Shown here: in pieces, positions 10,585-21,918 of the stretch | Layout of the letters: the number at the start of each line of letters is the position of its first letter | Numbering within the stretch: position 1 is the first letter of the stretch | Source: Podocnemis expansa | Taxonomy: Eukaryota; Chordata; Testudines; Podocnemididae | Length of the DNA stretch: 64,000 nucleotides | Direction: 5' to 3' | Assembly (NCBI GenBank): GCA_007922195.1 | Contig: ML681997.1 | Span: forward strand, 14,159,461-14,223,460 | The notes under the pieces: generated by a model | Told to the model about the DNA's origin: nothing | What the model saw: only the letters and a program-made list of their open reading frames with translations | The model's database searches: none | Made by a program: the position numbers and the translations under genes

Positions 10585-10739
10585 CCAGGGACTAGTGCTG
10601 TAATGTGGGATTTAGGAGACCCAGGTTCAAGTCCCTGCTCTTCTACCGAGTTCTTGTGTGACCGTAGTCAAGCCACTTCGGGCCAGATTGTTAAAGATGT
10701 TTTGTGCCTGAAGATGTAGATTGAAAATCCCACTTGAAG
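10585..10739 (+). repeat. MIR-like SINE, left part
   Basis: GTAATGTGGGATTTAGGAGA, CCCAGGTTCAAGTCCCTGCT and TTGTGTGACCGTAGTCAAGC match the tRNA-related and core body of a MIR-type SINE. It stops where the hAT element begins at 10740. Confidence 0.65.
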
Positions 10740-11120
10740 CAGTGGTTCCCAACTTGGGGTCTGGGGACCACTTGGAGTCCGTGGAGTTATTGCAGAAGGT
10801 CCAGTAATACATTCAGCCACAGTCACTGCTGGCCAGCAGCAGGCAGCCCAGGCCCGATCCCGCCTCAGCCACTGCTGGCCAGCGATTCATGATGGAGAGG
10901 GCTCTAAAATTGTAAATGAATTGTATTTGCCTGCTGTGAGCAGCATCACTCTGGATACATTCCCACCACTTGGGAGTAGGCAGGGGCCAGGTCCTCCACT
11001 AACCTTGTGCAGCACCTCTGCCTGCAGTCAGTCCCTGATAACAACTGCTACCATTTGGGGGTCCATGAATTTTTTACATTAAAAAAGGGTCCTCATACCC
11101 AAAAAGGTTGGGAACCACTG
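10740..11120. mobile_element. hAT-type MITE, CAGTGGTTCCCAAC ends
   Basis: It starts CAGTGGTTCCCAACTTGGGG and ends AGGTTGGGAACCACTG, an inverted repeat of about 15 bp. It is 381 bp with no transposase. The interior is related to the element at 53892-54509 (both continue with GGGACC near the left end). The flanking octamers do not match clearly. Confidence 0.75.
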
Positions 11121-11874
11121 GTCTATAGTGATGTTTGCTTATGTTATCTACAAATGCAGTGAAACATAAGTAGGTCCAAAAATCTTTTGCCAAAAAATAG
11201 GCTTGACAATAGCCAAGTGAGACCTTGTAAAATACAAGTAAAGTGAAAGAGGGACAAGTAGGGGCATAATCCTGGGTCATGTTGTAAATACATTTTGATT
11301 CTAACTGGTTTTTACAAGTGTTTTTAAATGTTGTAAATTGGAAAATGCCATCTATGTTGATCATTGTTGGTACAGCTTTTACGCAGATATTAAATAAGAT
11401 GACGCTTAATGTTAAATAGCTCACGAGAAAGCAGAAAATATTTAATTATGATAGCGGAAATACAGATATGGTTAAAGGTGGATTTAATGTTAATTAATTA
11501 AGGGGTGTTGTTATAAATGATTATAAAAAGGGTAGCATGCTACTTTTAGATGAGGCACACCCATCCACCCTCAAGGTTACAAGCAAAGAAAGGTTTATAT
11601 CCATTCTTCCTACCCAGGTACTGATCATCCTGGAAGCATTATTCCATCTTAATCTGTGACTGTCAGTGCGGTGTGTGTTTATACTTCAAAGCCTGTTTGC
11701 TTTAACAAACCAGTTTATTTTAACAAGTTTTAAACGCTCTCTCTTATGTCCTTCACAGGCTTCCATTGACTTAAACTACCTGCAACTACGCTGATGGCAC
11801 AAACCATAAATTTGATTTGGTTTTATTCCTTATCTTTACACTAGTAATATGGAACACAAAAATTGAAGGTTACA

Positions 11875-12030
11875 GACTAGGTGCCTACCTACATCTTTAG
11901 GCACCTAAAAATCTGGCCCTTTGTATCTCCATGTCTCAGTTTCCTCTCTGTAAAACAGTATAAATAGCACTGCCTTTCCCCACTGGGATGTTGTGAAGAT
12001 AAATAGGTCTAAAAAAATGTTAAAGGACAA
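11875..12030 (+). repeat. MIR-like SINE, right part
   Basis: TCCATGTCTCAGTTTCCTCT, CTGTAAAACAGTATAAATAG and GATGTTGTGAAGATAAATAG are the classic 3' portion of a MIR-type SINE. It may be the continuation of 10585-10739, displaced by insertions, or a separate copy. Confidence 0.65.
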
Positions 12031-12727
12031 ACCTTTAACAGATGGCTATCATAAACTGAAGATAAGAGACCGTGCAGAAATAAGTGGCCAGGGTCCCAAG
12101 TAAAATTACTATTATCCCTTCTTGTATTTACCTTACATTACCTTTAAAACCATAGAATAAAATCAGATCAGTAGTGGTGGGGGCATGAATAGACATTTGT
12201 AATGTTGTAACCTAGAAAAATAATAAATAGAGGAGGTCTATTATTATAGATGAGACTTAACTAGCCATCTTCCTTGTCTGTATTTAAGCATGTCATGCTA
12301 TAGTCATTCTGTGGATGGCCAGTTGCTCTCTCTGTAGTTTAGCATCTAGGATGTGTTTGAACTTATGGGGAAAAAAAAACAACTGCCTCTTTTCTTGTAT
12401 CACCCTGTCATTTTAAACCTCAAAGCTTTATTGCACTGTCTTCAAAGATAAACATTTAGGGTGTGATCCTGTAAACAATTCAAACACTAAATAGTCCCAC
12501 TGAACCTTGCTGCTGTGAATAAAACTACTTGTTTGTAAATGTTTGCATAACCAGCCCTGGATGTCCTTGGAGAAAGGATAGTTCAGTGGCAAGCTCATTA
12601 CCTGTGATCTTGGGAGTCCTGTGGATTTCTCAGCCTCTTACAGAGCTGGCTGCTACAAAAGCCATGCTCATTTCACTTGTCAAACTGTTGCTTTATTCAG
12701 TAATCATGAAAACCGTTCATAGCTTAC

Positions 12728-12789
12728 CATTTAAATTGTTTCAAAAATATGTTCAAATTGAGACTTTTCTTGGAGTCCAAGAATGTGAT
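12728..12789 (-). CDS. INF2: INF2 exon 10, FH2
   Basis: The acceptor gttttaaaacag|ATCACA and donor TTTAAATG|GTAAGC bound a 62-nt exon reading [20 protein letters not shown] plus TG. It matches mammalian [20 protein letters not shown], the FH2 segment after the lasso-linker. Residues are about 625-644. It is not visible as a long minus-strand frame and was found by its conserved peptide. Confidence 0.95.
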
Positions 12790-12879
12790 CTGTTTTAAAA
12801 AACAGTATTTTTTGTTAGATGAGCCATTTGCAAGTGGCTTTTTACCCTAATCTTCAAATGCTGAGAAACAGCTGATTAC

Positions 12880-13025
12880 CTCTTTGGGTTCCACCTTCAC
12901 CGGGGCAGCTACTTTCTCCTTGGGCTTTGTTTGTGGAAAACAAAACAGCTGCTCTATGCTCGTGTAATCAGGCTCTATAGTTTCATCGCTGCTGCTGCTC
13001 ACTGAAGCCCACATGGAGCGACTTT
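12880..13025 (-). CDS. INF2: INF2 exon 9, FH2 lasso/linker
   Basis: The acceptor tcatctctttcag|AAAGTC and donor AAAGAG|GTAATC bound 146 nt. It reads ESRSMWASVSSSSDETIEPD, YTSIEQLFCFPQTKPKEKVA and then APVKVEPKE. The SMWAS tryptophan motif and the SIEQLF helix fit the FH2 lasso and linker. The mammalian equivalent has a similar lysine/proline-rich linker. Residues are about 576-624. Confidence 0.95.
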
Positions 13026-14521
13026 CTGAAAGAGATGAGGCACTAAGGACATGGCGAGGGCAGCTGAAAACTTGGCAGGATGCTGTCAAGATAATGTCCC
13101 TTACTACGATGATTGCCAACCATCCAGGATTGTCCAGGAGCCTTCAGAAATCACCATTTAATCTTTAATTAATGATTCTGTCATGTAATGAAGCCTTCAG
13201 GAATATGTCCAACCAAACTGACAATCATACTTACTACAAGGGAAATGCTCAGAAAGTTACATGCAATAAATAAGAAAAGACAAGCACATTAGCCCTGGAT
13301 AAGTTCTAATTACTGAAGAGTGGCAGGTCCCACGACAGGATCCCAAAGGTTTAAAGGTGAATTAAATCAGAAAATCTAAAACCACAAGCGATTTAGCTGA
13401 ACTGACAGCAGCAATTGAGCTAAATGGGTTTTACTAACTTCTGTTTGCTATAGCACAGTGGTTCTCAACCTTTTGTGGATCATGACATGCTTGGCAACAT
13501 ATTGCAACCTTACATGACGCATCAGCCCACCCACCCCAGGTCGAATCCAGTCATCTCCCTGGTTCTCTGTGACACACTTACCACTATGTGGCGACACAGT
13601 AATGTGGCCTGACACAATGGTTGAGAACCACTGCAGTATTGGCTAAATATTACAGAATCACTTTGAGCCCCTGGGACACTGAGGTCCACTTAGGTTATTA
13701 TCTCAGCCTAGAATAGCGAAGGACCCCCAAAGGTCATTAACACCATCAGGCTAATTAGGATCCATCTCAGTAACTCATGGACATGCCTCAGTACATAAAA
13801 CTATCCACAGCTCTACTAGAAATAATTCTGCCATGTGCTGGAGAGATGAGCATCATATATTTGGAAGCTAAATTGTGACTTTACACCAAAGCATGGTGAT
13901 GAGGGCAAGATGCCTTCAGGAACTATCAGGCTTAGAGGGGAAGCACAATCACAGCTCTGGTCCTTAAAGGATACTGATTTGTGTTCTCTTGTGTAGCTGG
14001 CTGGAGCAGAGTTGGAGGTGGGAGCTGGGAGCATGGCTCTGTCTCCTCCCAGTCTCGTTATCTGGCTCCGATCACAATGAATTACTACATGGCCACAAGA
14101 GACACCTGGGGTAATTAGTCCTGCAGGCAGGAGCCAAAGTCCATGGAAGCCAATGTGAAGACTCAATATGATGGCATGTCAAGCTGTGTATGTATGGGGG
14201 CAGTGGGGGATATTTTGGAAAATATATTAATTCTGAATGAAAAGGCTTCTACTTCTAGGCAGGATGTGCCCCAGCTGATGATCTGGCTGGGACACTAAGT
14301 CATCATTTCAGTTGTGACTCCATTTTCTCAGAGCTTTGGAGCTCAGATTTGCAGAAGGCCACTTTCCAGGTGGTACTGAGTAAGGAAAACACTATGCTGT
14401 TTCCCCCCAACAAAATCTAGTGGGATCACAGAGTGTAGGACACATGGACGGAGAGGGGCCAGCATGTTTCTCCACATCAGCTACAAAAACAATAGCCAAG
14501 TACTGAATGAAGAGCACCTAC
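13026..14521. other. INF2 intron 8
   Basis: A 1.5 kb intron with a hAT MITE at 13456-13633. No other element or gene is recognised. Confidence 0.8.
13456..13633. mobile_element. hAT-type MITE, CAGTGGTTCTCAACC ends
   Basis: It begins CAGTGGTTCTCAACCTTTTG and ends ATGGTTGAGAACCACTG, giving near-perfect 15-bp inverted ends over 178 bp. There is no coding capacity. Confidence 0.8.
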
Positions 14522-15259
14522 CTCGTACCACATTGGATGGCAGCTTCTGCCAGTTGAGTTTCTTCATTCTCAGTGTTGGAGTCTTCACCTTCTTGCAGAA
14601 AGGCCTGGCACTGCCCAAGCCATAGTCTACATTTGCAACCACCACTTCATCCATGTTGCTTCCCCATGGGGGAGGAGGTGGCACACCACCAAGGCCAGGC
14701 ACTGGGGGAGGGGGTGGCACGCCACCAAGGCCGGGCAGTGGGGGAGGGGGTGGCACACCACCAAGGCCNNNNNNNNNNGGGGGAGGAGGAACTGACTCAG
14801 CTGCCATGCCAGGCAGTGGTGGTGGGGGAGGAGGGTCTGGCCCAGCTGCCATGCGAGGCAGTGGTGGTGGGGGAGGAGGGTCTGGTCTGGCTGTCATGCC
14901 AGGCAGTGGTGGTGGTGGGGGCGGAGGAGGAGGAGGTGGTGGTGGTGATGGAGTAAGAGAAGAACCAGCGCTAGGCAGAGAGATGCAATGCCCTAAAGAC
15001 GTGGAGCAGGCTGGTAGCTGGCAGGGTGAGATGTTCTCTGCAGCCGCTGGTGGCCTCCATGGAGGTGCTACTGTCTTCGGTGGGCAGGCTGTTGTAGCAG
15101 AGCTCTGAGCTGCTCTCAGGGACTCTCCCAAATCTGTGTCAGTCTGAGTACTTTCACTCACTCTCTCAGCTGATTGCTTCAGCTCTGAGTTTTGTTTGTT
15201 TGGACCCTTCTTTATAGATAAGAGTCTCTCCATGACTTCATCAATGCTGTTCCCTTGGA
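14522..15259 (-). CDS. INF2: INF2 exon 8, FH1 domain and start of FH2
   Basis: The acceptor gatggttacag|TCCAAG and donor GTACGAG|GTAGGT bound the largest exon (738 nt, 10 of them N). It begins [16 protein letters not shown], the end of the N-terminal regulatory helix region, then a Ser/Thr-rich linker. FH1 follows (about residues 433-529) with a run of 14 prolines and repeated PPPPPPLPG and [12 protein letters not shown] blocks that bind profilin and SH3/WW partners. It closes with [16 protein letters not shown], the tryptophan lasso that starts FH2. The N run lies between two classes of FH1 repeat. Its nominal length keeps frame, but the true repeat number is unknown. Confidence 0.95.
14661..14951 (-). 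repeat. INF2: FH1 coding minisatellite, 45-nt and 36-nt units
   Basis: Within exon 8 the proline-rich code is built from two tandem units. A 15-codon unit (14808-14897, two copies, [15 protein letters not shown] type) is followed by a 12-codon unit (14661-14765, three copies, [12 protein letters not shown] type). A 10-N gap sits at 14769-14778, where one type changes to the other. Confidence 0.9.
14769..14778. other. assembly gap, 10 N
   Basis: Ten N in the FH1 repeat of exon 8. The flanking frames agree if the missing length is congruent to 1 modulo 3. Confidence 0.99.
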
Positions 15260-16926
15260 CTGTAACCATCAGGTATTTAAACAAAGATGGGGGGGGGTAA
15301 ACAAAACATTATCAAATATGATTCAAACTATCTTTGGAGCAATTTATCTGCAGCAATATGACCATCCCACAGGCTTCTTCAGTTACATTACAGAACTAAT
15401 CTGTGCTACAGTTAGCTTTTCCTACTGAGCTTGTTGCAGGAGCTGGGCCTTTACATGTTAAAAACACTTTTGTGTATGTAAATGGTGCTGCCCAGAAATG
15501 AAGGCCAGATCCAACACCAACTGCAATCAGCAGAAAGACTCCTATTGACTTCAGTTGGTTTTGGATAAGAGTAAACCCTGGGATTCATTTCTAGAATCAT
15601 AGAAGATTAGGATTGGAAGGGACCTCAGGAGGCCATCTAGTGCAACCTCCTGTTCAAAGTAGGACCAACCTCAACTAAATCGTCACACCAGGGCTCTGTC
15701 AAGCTGCAATTTCAAAACCTCTAAGGCTGGAGATTCCACCACTTCCCTAGGTAACCTTCCAATGCTTCACCATCCTCCCAGTAAATAAGATTTTCCTGAT
15801 ATCCAAACCTAGGCCTCCCTGCTGCAACTTGAGACCATTGCTCCTAGTCCTGTCATCTGCCATCACTGAGAACAGCTTATTGACTGATCCCCTGGAACCC
15901 CCTTCAGGTAGTTTGAAGTCTACTATCAAGTGCTCCCCTTAAGCTTCATTTCTGCAGATCAAACAAGCCCAGTTCTCTCAACTTCTCCTTAAAGGTCATG
16001 TATCTCAAATAATTTTCATTGTCCTCTGCTGGACTGCCTTCAATTTGTCCACATCATCCTTTCTGTAGAGGGGAGCTGAAAACTGGACACAGTACTCCAG
16101 ATGTGGCCTCACCAGTGCCAAATAGAGGGGAGCAATCACTTTCATTGATCTGCTGACAAAACTCCTACTCATGCACTCTAATATGCCATTGGCAACAAGA
16201 GCACACTGTTGATTCATATCCAACTTCTTGTTGACTAAAACCTCAGGTCCTTTTCTGCATAACTACTCCTTAGTCACTCAGTCCCCAATCTGTAGAAGTC
16301 CATGAGATTCTTCCATCTTAAGTACAGGCCTCTGCACTTGTCTTGGTTGAACGTCATCAGATTTCTTTTTGTCCAATCCTCCAATCCGTCTAGGTCACTC
16401 TATCCTATGCCTACTATTCCCCCTATTTTAGTATCCTCTATAAGCTTGCTGAGGGTGCAATCCACCCCATCCTCCAAATAATTAATGAAGATTTTGATCA
16501 AAACAGACTCTGCTTGATAACAGCTGCCAACTAGATATCAACTCATCATCAACTATCTGTTGAGCTGATGATCCAGATAGTTTCTATCCGCCATATGGTC
16601 CATTCATCCAACCTATACTTCTTTAACTTGCTAACAAGAATACTGTGGGAGACCACATCAAAAGCTTTGCTAAAGTCAAGGTACGTCACATCTACTGCTT
16701 TCCCCACATCCACAGAGCCAGTCATCTCATCACAGAAGGCAATAGGTTGGCTGGGAGTAACTTGCCCTTGGTAAATCATTGCTAACTGTTCCCAATCACC
16801 TTCCTTACCTCCAAGTGCTTCAAAATAGAGACAAGGACTTAATCTACACTAACAAGTTTGGCCAGTGTAGCTATGTTAGGGAGAGTTGTGGAGAGCAAAG
16901 CCTGAAATTAGTCAAATTGTTCTTAC
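15260..16926. other. INF2 intron 7
   Basis: A 1.67 kb intron that is mostly a minus-strand CR1 LINE fragment (15594-16815). Confidence 0.85.
15594..16815 (-). mobile_element. CR1 LINE fragment with RT C-terminus and 3' end
   Basis: On the minus strand the 3' end reads TAATCTTCTATGATTCT, the usual CR1 tail. Upstream is a decayed RT segment including TYLDFSKAFDVVSHSILVSK (about 16620-16700) and a downstream ...LYLALVRPHLEYCVQF block typical of the CR1 RT end. It is frame-broken and 5' truncated, and lies in the same orientation as INF2. Confidence 0.9.
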
Positions 16927-17068
16927 TGTCATTTGCAAGCAAAATTGCTCTGTTTGCTAAGACTTCCAAGGACTCCCACAACAACAGACTGGAGTGATGA
17001 GAAGGTTCCAAATGCAAAAGGGTTTGGAGAATAGACAGCAGTTGGATGGCAACTGGAGAGCTGCTCAC
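16927..17068 (-). CDS. INF2: INF2 exon 7, end of N-terminal armadillo/dimerisation region
   Basis: The acceptor cttgcttttcag|GTGAGC and donor AATGACA|GTAAGA bound 142 nt. It reads VSSSPVAIQLLSILQTLLHL and then EPSHHSSLLLWESLEVLANR and AILLAND, aligned with mammalian [20 protein letters not shown]. Residues are about 283-329, ending in phase 1 and joined to exon 8 (ATC, Ile). Confidence 0.95.
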
Positions 17069-17203
17069 CTGAAAAGCAAGAGTGTTTCTTATTGATTGCA
17101 TCCTCTCCCTTTCAAACAGCATGCAGCACCAACTGCTGCTCTCCAGGGATGGCTAGTGTCATTCCCACTGCAGAGCAGTATCCCCAAAGTAGATCCTACT
17201 CAC

Positions 17204-17345
17204 TTTATTGAAAAGACACGTAAAGACCTCATGGTGATTGTTCATGTCAATCCCATCGCAGATCTTTAATAATTCCTCATCGTCTTCTGCCTTGGACTCC
17301 TCAAATGTCTCACACTGAATAAGTAGGTCCTCATCCTCGATATCT
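17204..17345 (-). CDS. INF2: INF2 exon 6, DID/armadillo
   Basis: The acceptor gatattgtag|AGATATC and donor AATAAA|GTGAGT bound 142 nt. It reads [40 protein letters not shown] and FTCLFNK, matching mammalian [20 protein letters not shown]. Residues are about 235-282. The intron to exon 7 is 135 bp. Confidence 0.95.
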
Positions 17346-19657
17346 CTACAATATCACAACATCTGCTTTTAATTGGAGAATGCCCAATGAAACTTCCATG
17401 TTTGTGTCACTTGTATTCTTCACCCACTAACCTGACTACTCACTGCTGAAATTACCTTTCTGTTAGTATTTAGAAAGGAACCAACTCAACTGCAGAATAC
17501 CTTGCTGTGTAAGTAAGCCCCCAATATCAATGGGACAGCATGCAGAGTAAGGTATTACTCAAGGTAAAAAAGTGTGGACAAACCTGAACCTATATGAAAA
17601 CAGGCCCAAGTTCTGTTTCACAACTGGAACTTTCTTGGTCAATGGCACTTCCCAGATGTCTTGCTTCTAGTCACATGACTGGAAACAGGAAGTTTAGGGA
17701 GTGCTTATTTTTTGGCTGGTCCACCCATGTCAGCCATAGGCCTAGCCTATTTGGCTATGCCTCTGCCTGTATGTGCTTTGTGAGCAGGGACAATAAAAAT
17801 CTGGTTGGAGTTCTGACAATATTAATTCCTCCCCCTTCCTTGATTCTAATTATCCAGACAAGGTAGGATAATTCCAATGATTTATTTGCTGTTCAACTGA
17901 AGTTTCTTCCCTGTTGCTCAAAAAACTTTTTTATTGGAAGTAATAATTTGCAGGACCCACAGAAGAGGTTCCCAACCCTTGTTAGTTGATGGCAATGGAA
18001 ATACCGCATGTATCCTAATTGTTAAAGTACTGGAACAGGCATTCTAACTCTGTGAATAATTGAAATTAATTTAAAACTTGACATGGTTTCCTCTTTGGAT
18101 GTCCTTTCAAATGAATAGTTTGTTTGGACAGGTATGTCCAGCTATGTGCCTTTATTGATTCGAGTCCCAGAAACATCCAGCAATCTCCTGGTGAACTGCC
18201 CCCAAACTGCTCAGTGACCAGAAGCTATTGATACAGTGACTGTGCTGTGATACAGACTCATGAAGACAACGGTGTACAGCTAGTCCTCACTTAGTGACCT
18301 ACTCGTTTAGTGACCCCTCAGAGTTATGACCGGCTCTCTGATGAGTTGGTATTATGGCGATGTACGAGAACTCACATCAACTCTCTCAGATTACCTATAT
18401 TTACAGTACACTATGCAAACTAAGTTCAGTACATTAGAGCTCAAAACATTTAAAATATATATTAAAAATGTTATAAATGATGCAAAGGTGACATTAAAAC
18501 TATCTACCGATGGTTGAAAAACCCACTACCAGTAAAGTACATTATGCCTGAAATACCGGTAAGGGCTGCTCCTCGTTTAGTGACCAATTCGTTTATCAAC
18601 CGGGTTTCAGGAACGGAACCCGGTCACTAAGTGAGGACTACCTGTATTGATCCTCTGTGACTTGTTTGTTTTTGCAAAAGTTTCCAGAATCAATCCAATC
18701 TTGAAAAATTGCCCCAGTTAAAATTATGGTCAGGTATGTGGCAAAACTTGTTTTGTTTAACATCTCCTGGCCTCAAAATAAAGAACAAAAAAGCCAATTA
18801 AGCTAGGCTTTAAGCCATGTTAGCCTGAAATTTCTTGAATTTCACTGTAAAACAATTGTACCCTTTCTTCACTAGGCAAGTATAGAGTTTGATTCAATGG
18901 CTCTCACCACCCCCATGATAAAAAATTATCCCAGCACTACAGGGTCAGGGGGCCAAATCCAAAGAAAGAACTGTGCATGAACACAGTGTCAGTCAGCATG
19001 GGTCTGATCCTGCTGTTGGATGGTCCTTCCAGTCTACAGAATTGTAGAAAGCTCTAGGAAGAGTCTAAACTCTTAGACATATTGATTTTTTATTATTATA
19101 ATTAGTAATAGCAGCAGGAGCATTCAGATGCAATGTGCTAGATGCTGTCCAGACATACTGGATAAAAACCACATTTCTCACTCTACCCATAGCTGTGAAT
19201 TTTCACTACCCAAGTAGGTGATGATTCTGTACTAGGTGATGATTTTTAGCTTATCTTTCAACAACACTGACGTGAAATTGTCTCTTAAAAATGGATTTCA
19301 GAATGAATGGAAAAAAAAAAAAGATGAGTATTAGATTTGGTTTCATTTAACACCACTGTTGGATTTCTGTGTCACTGACATTGATTTTCTAGAGCTTCTG
19401 TGCCATGGAAGCTGGACAGATTCTGAATCTGGCACCTTCCAATGCAGTATTTACAATGTGACACGAGTGGTTTTTATATGTCTTCCCAGGGCAGAACACA
19501 GAAAGGAAGCTTTAAAAATACAGAGAAACCAAACTTTTTATTTTTAAAATAGAAATTGTATAAAGTGAAAGAATTGCTAAAGTCTGTGCTAAGTATTTCT
19601 ATGGCTGGATCAAAATGAATCGCATTTGAAGATAAAGTTTAAAAGAAAAAACCTTAC
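17346..19657. other. INF2 intron 5
   Basis: A 2.3 kb intron with a pogo/Tigger-like MITE (18277-18644). The rest is AT-rich and unassigned. Confidence 0.8.
18277..18644. mobile_element. pogo/Tigger-like MITE with TA duplication
   Basis: It begins CAGCTAGTCCTCACTTAGTG and ends CACTAAGTGAGGACTACCTG, an inverted repeat of about 23 bp with one mismatch near the end. It is flanked by TA on both sides (18275-18276, 18645-18646), the Tc1/mariner signature. It is 368 bp with no transposase. A further inner block TCGTTTAGTGACC occurs near both ends. Confidence 0.85.
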
Positions 19658-19691
19658 CTTAGCTTGGTTAAAATATCCAAAAACTGAAGAC
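19658..19691 (-). CDS. INF2: INF2 exon 5, DID micro-exon
   Basis: The acceptor cctccatcag|GTCTTC and donor GCTAAG|GTAAGG bound just 34 nt. With the neighbouring split codons it reads GLQFLDILTKLR, matching mammalian GLQLLDVLARLR. Residues are about 224-234. It was found from conservation and phase and is too short for any frame-based call. Confidence 0.94.
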
Positions 19692-20357
19692 CTGATGGAG
19701 GAAAATAAAAGGTGTCATCATTCTAATCCACTAGCTGTTACACACTTCTGTAAGGAGTTTTTATATGAATAAAACCTCACATTTCCCAAACACAAAGGAT
19801 TAAATTGCTAATTTAGAGTTGCACTTTTTTCTCATAACCAAGATGACTTAATTCTTCTCTTGGACACTATAATTATTGTATATTGCAAAGCTGGACAGAA
19901 AATTAATTTAAAAAAAAATTAAGGCCCCGATTCTGCAAAGACTTATGCAAATGCTCAATACTACTGACTCCTGTGAGTTGCTCCATTACCTTCAGAATGG
20001 GTAAAGTTAAGCATAAGTGTAAATGGGAGACAGAAAAGAAAACAATCATTCAAAAGGCTGTTGATCTCATTTTTGCAACTATCTGGGCATGTGTGCAACA
20101 CCTTTGTGCTAAGTACCTGCAGGATCAGGACTTTGGTTTACCATGTTGGAACAAATCCAAGTGTACATGAAGTTTCTCAGATGGAATATTTGAACATCTG
20201 TGTCACTGTAGGTGAGACTCCTTATGTTCAAGCAAAGAGAGTACACTATGTTCTTAAATTCTACACTTTATGGGCTAAACTGAGTCCTGGCAAAAGAAAG
20301 CATAACTCCCATTACCTATGAGAGAAGCTGCATCAGATCTCAGTCTGGCCCTGTATT

Positions 20358-20990
20358 ACTGAGGCCGTGTCTGCACTACAAAACTATGTTGACCTAACTT
20401 ATATCAGTTTACAGCCACTGTAGTTATTAAATTGCTTGTGTGCACACACTTGGCTCCGTGATACATCCTCACCAGGGGTGTGGACATCGATTGTATTGTC
20501 AGTATAGGGCATTGGGGGACAACTCCTGAAAGCCAGTCACAATTGACATAAGTAATACAGTACCTCCATTAACACTTCATTAACCTAACTACACTGACTG
20601 GACCCTAGTCTACACTTGGAGGGCTTTCAGTGACAGTCGACTGGCAGATACGCAAGGCATGTAAAATGCCTTGTGTATCTACTGGTAACTTTCCAAGCTG
20701 CCGGGACACAATGCTGAAAGCCAACCACAAATGGCTTGTGGTTGGCCTTCAGCTGTGTCTGCTGGGGGCAGGACTTCTGGCACTGAACTTCCGGAGTGCA
20801 GCAGCAAAGTACATACTCACTGCTAATCGCGCCCAGAACGTCAGGCTGATGGTGGTGATTTTGCCGCCGTCAGTGAAGACATATCCTGGGACTCTACACC
20901 ACTCAGAGAGAGTTGGTACTAAATTGCATAGAGAGGCACTCACATCAGCAGAAGCCAGATTTAAGTGAAGACGCTCCCACAACTAAACTG
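20358..20990. repeat. hairpin-bearing MITE-like repeat, copy A
   Basis: A GGCCGTGTCTGCACTAC-type end leads into a region with three strong stem-loops. These are GATACGCAAGGCA with TGCCTTGTGTATC (about 20646-20680), GCCAACCACAA with TTGTGGTTGGC (about 20718-20745), and CTGATGGTGG with CCGCCGTCAG (about 20846-20875). Copies with the same order lie at 47283-47765 and 55262-55560. Outer limits are approximate. Confidence 0.65.
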
Positions 20991-21077
20991 ATGCAAGGCA
21001 GTTTCCATCAAACTAACCATGCTGTGTAGCACTGGCCTGAATAAAGAGTGGGTTACTCCAGATACAAGTTGATTATA

Positions 21078-21609
21078 CTGTGGGGACCCGTTAACGCGCG
21101 ACTGGTTAGCGCGCGGATCCGGTTAGCGCGTGCTCCGGTCGTGTCCCCCGAAGCCATCAGGTTAATGCACGGGACTCAGTCACGCGTGGTATGTAAAAGC
21201 GGAAGTTGGCCTGGGCAGGAAAACATGTGGAGTGGCAGTAACGATGCTAGCGTCTCTGGCACTCCCCTGCAAGTGCAGCAGACGCTGGCGCAGATAAGTG
21301 AAGTCAGAGCACACCGCAACGGCGCATTCCCCATTTTGGTGCCCCTCAAGCATTGGCATCCCCTGCAACGCTTACCCAGCTTACCGGGCTGAGCTGGCCC
21401 TGGCAGCGAGCTAGCAACTTACAGAGTCCCACACACTATCTAACAGTGGAAGTTGGCCTGGGCACGGAAACAGGTGGAGTGAGCCTTATTAGTGCTGCAC
21501 TGTATTTTATTTATTTATTTTAGCCGTGGTCCCATTTATGCACTGTCCATTTAATGCACGGTTGTGGCCATTTGTCCCACAACACCTGCGCGTTAATGGG
21601 TCTCCACTG
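21078..21609. mobile_element. CpG-rich TA-flanked MITE
   Basis: The left end CTGTGGGGACCCGTTAACGC and right end GCGTTAATGGGTCTCCACTG form inverted repeats of about 20 bp with TA at both outer sides (21076-21077, 21610-21611). The interior repeats GGTTAGCGCGYG and keeps many CpG dinucleotides. It is Tc1/mariner-like by its TA duplication, 532 bp, with no transposase. Confidence 0.8.
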
Positions 21610-21918
21610 TACTAGCTCATGGAAGAGAGGTTACAGTGTATGCAGAGTAGATTAAGCTGGAGTTCTGTTAGCATACAAGAAAAAAAGATCAAGGTTATAT
21701 AAAAAAGAAGAACAAAGCTGGAAAAAATGGGATTAAAGAATATTTATAAAAGATAAAACAAGTATTAAAGGCACTGCACTAGCTGTAAGTTAGGCTCATA
21801 AATGAGCAACTTTTCTTTCATTGAATTATCTCAATGTCATTTTGAAAACCTAACACAGACCTAGCTTGTGTCTGAGTTTAATTTTTTTGGTAACATTAGA
21901 GCCAGTTAACTTTCTTAC

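Larger units (their letters stand above)
10446..12727. other. INF2 intron 10
   Basis: A 2.3 kb intron with a MIR-like SINE (10585-10739), a hAT MITE (10740-11120) and another MIR-like fragment (11875-12030). Sequence 11130-11870 and 12040-12720 is AT-rich with nothing recognised. Confidence 0.8.
19692..21918. other. INF2 intron 4
   Basis: A 2.2 kb intron containing a hairpin-bearing MITE-like repeat (20358-20990) and a CpG-rich TA-flanked MITE (21078-21609). A (T/A)-rich tract lies near 19900. Confidence 0.8.

Noticed and set aside
14573..15108. Gly-rich plus-strand open frames opposite INF2 exon 8
   Set aside because: They are the complement of the FH1 proline code and have no independent support.
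16549..16779. Separate small gene with a YLDFSKAFD motif
   Set aside because: It is the reverse transcriptase remnant of a CR1 LINE.
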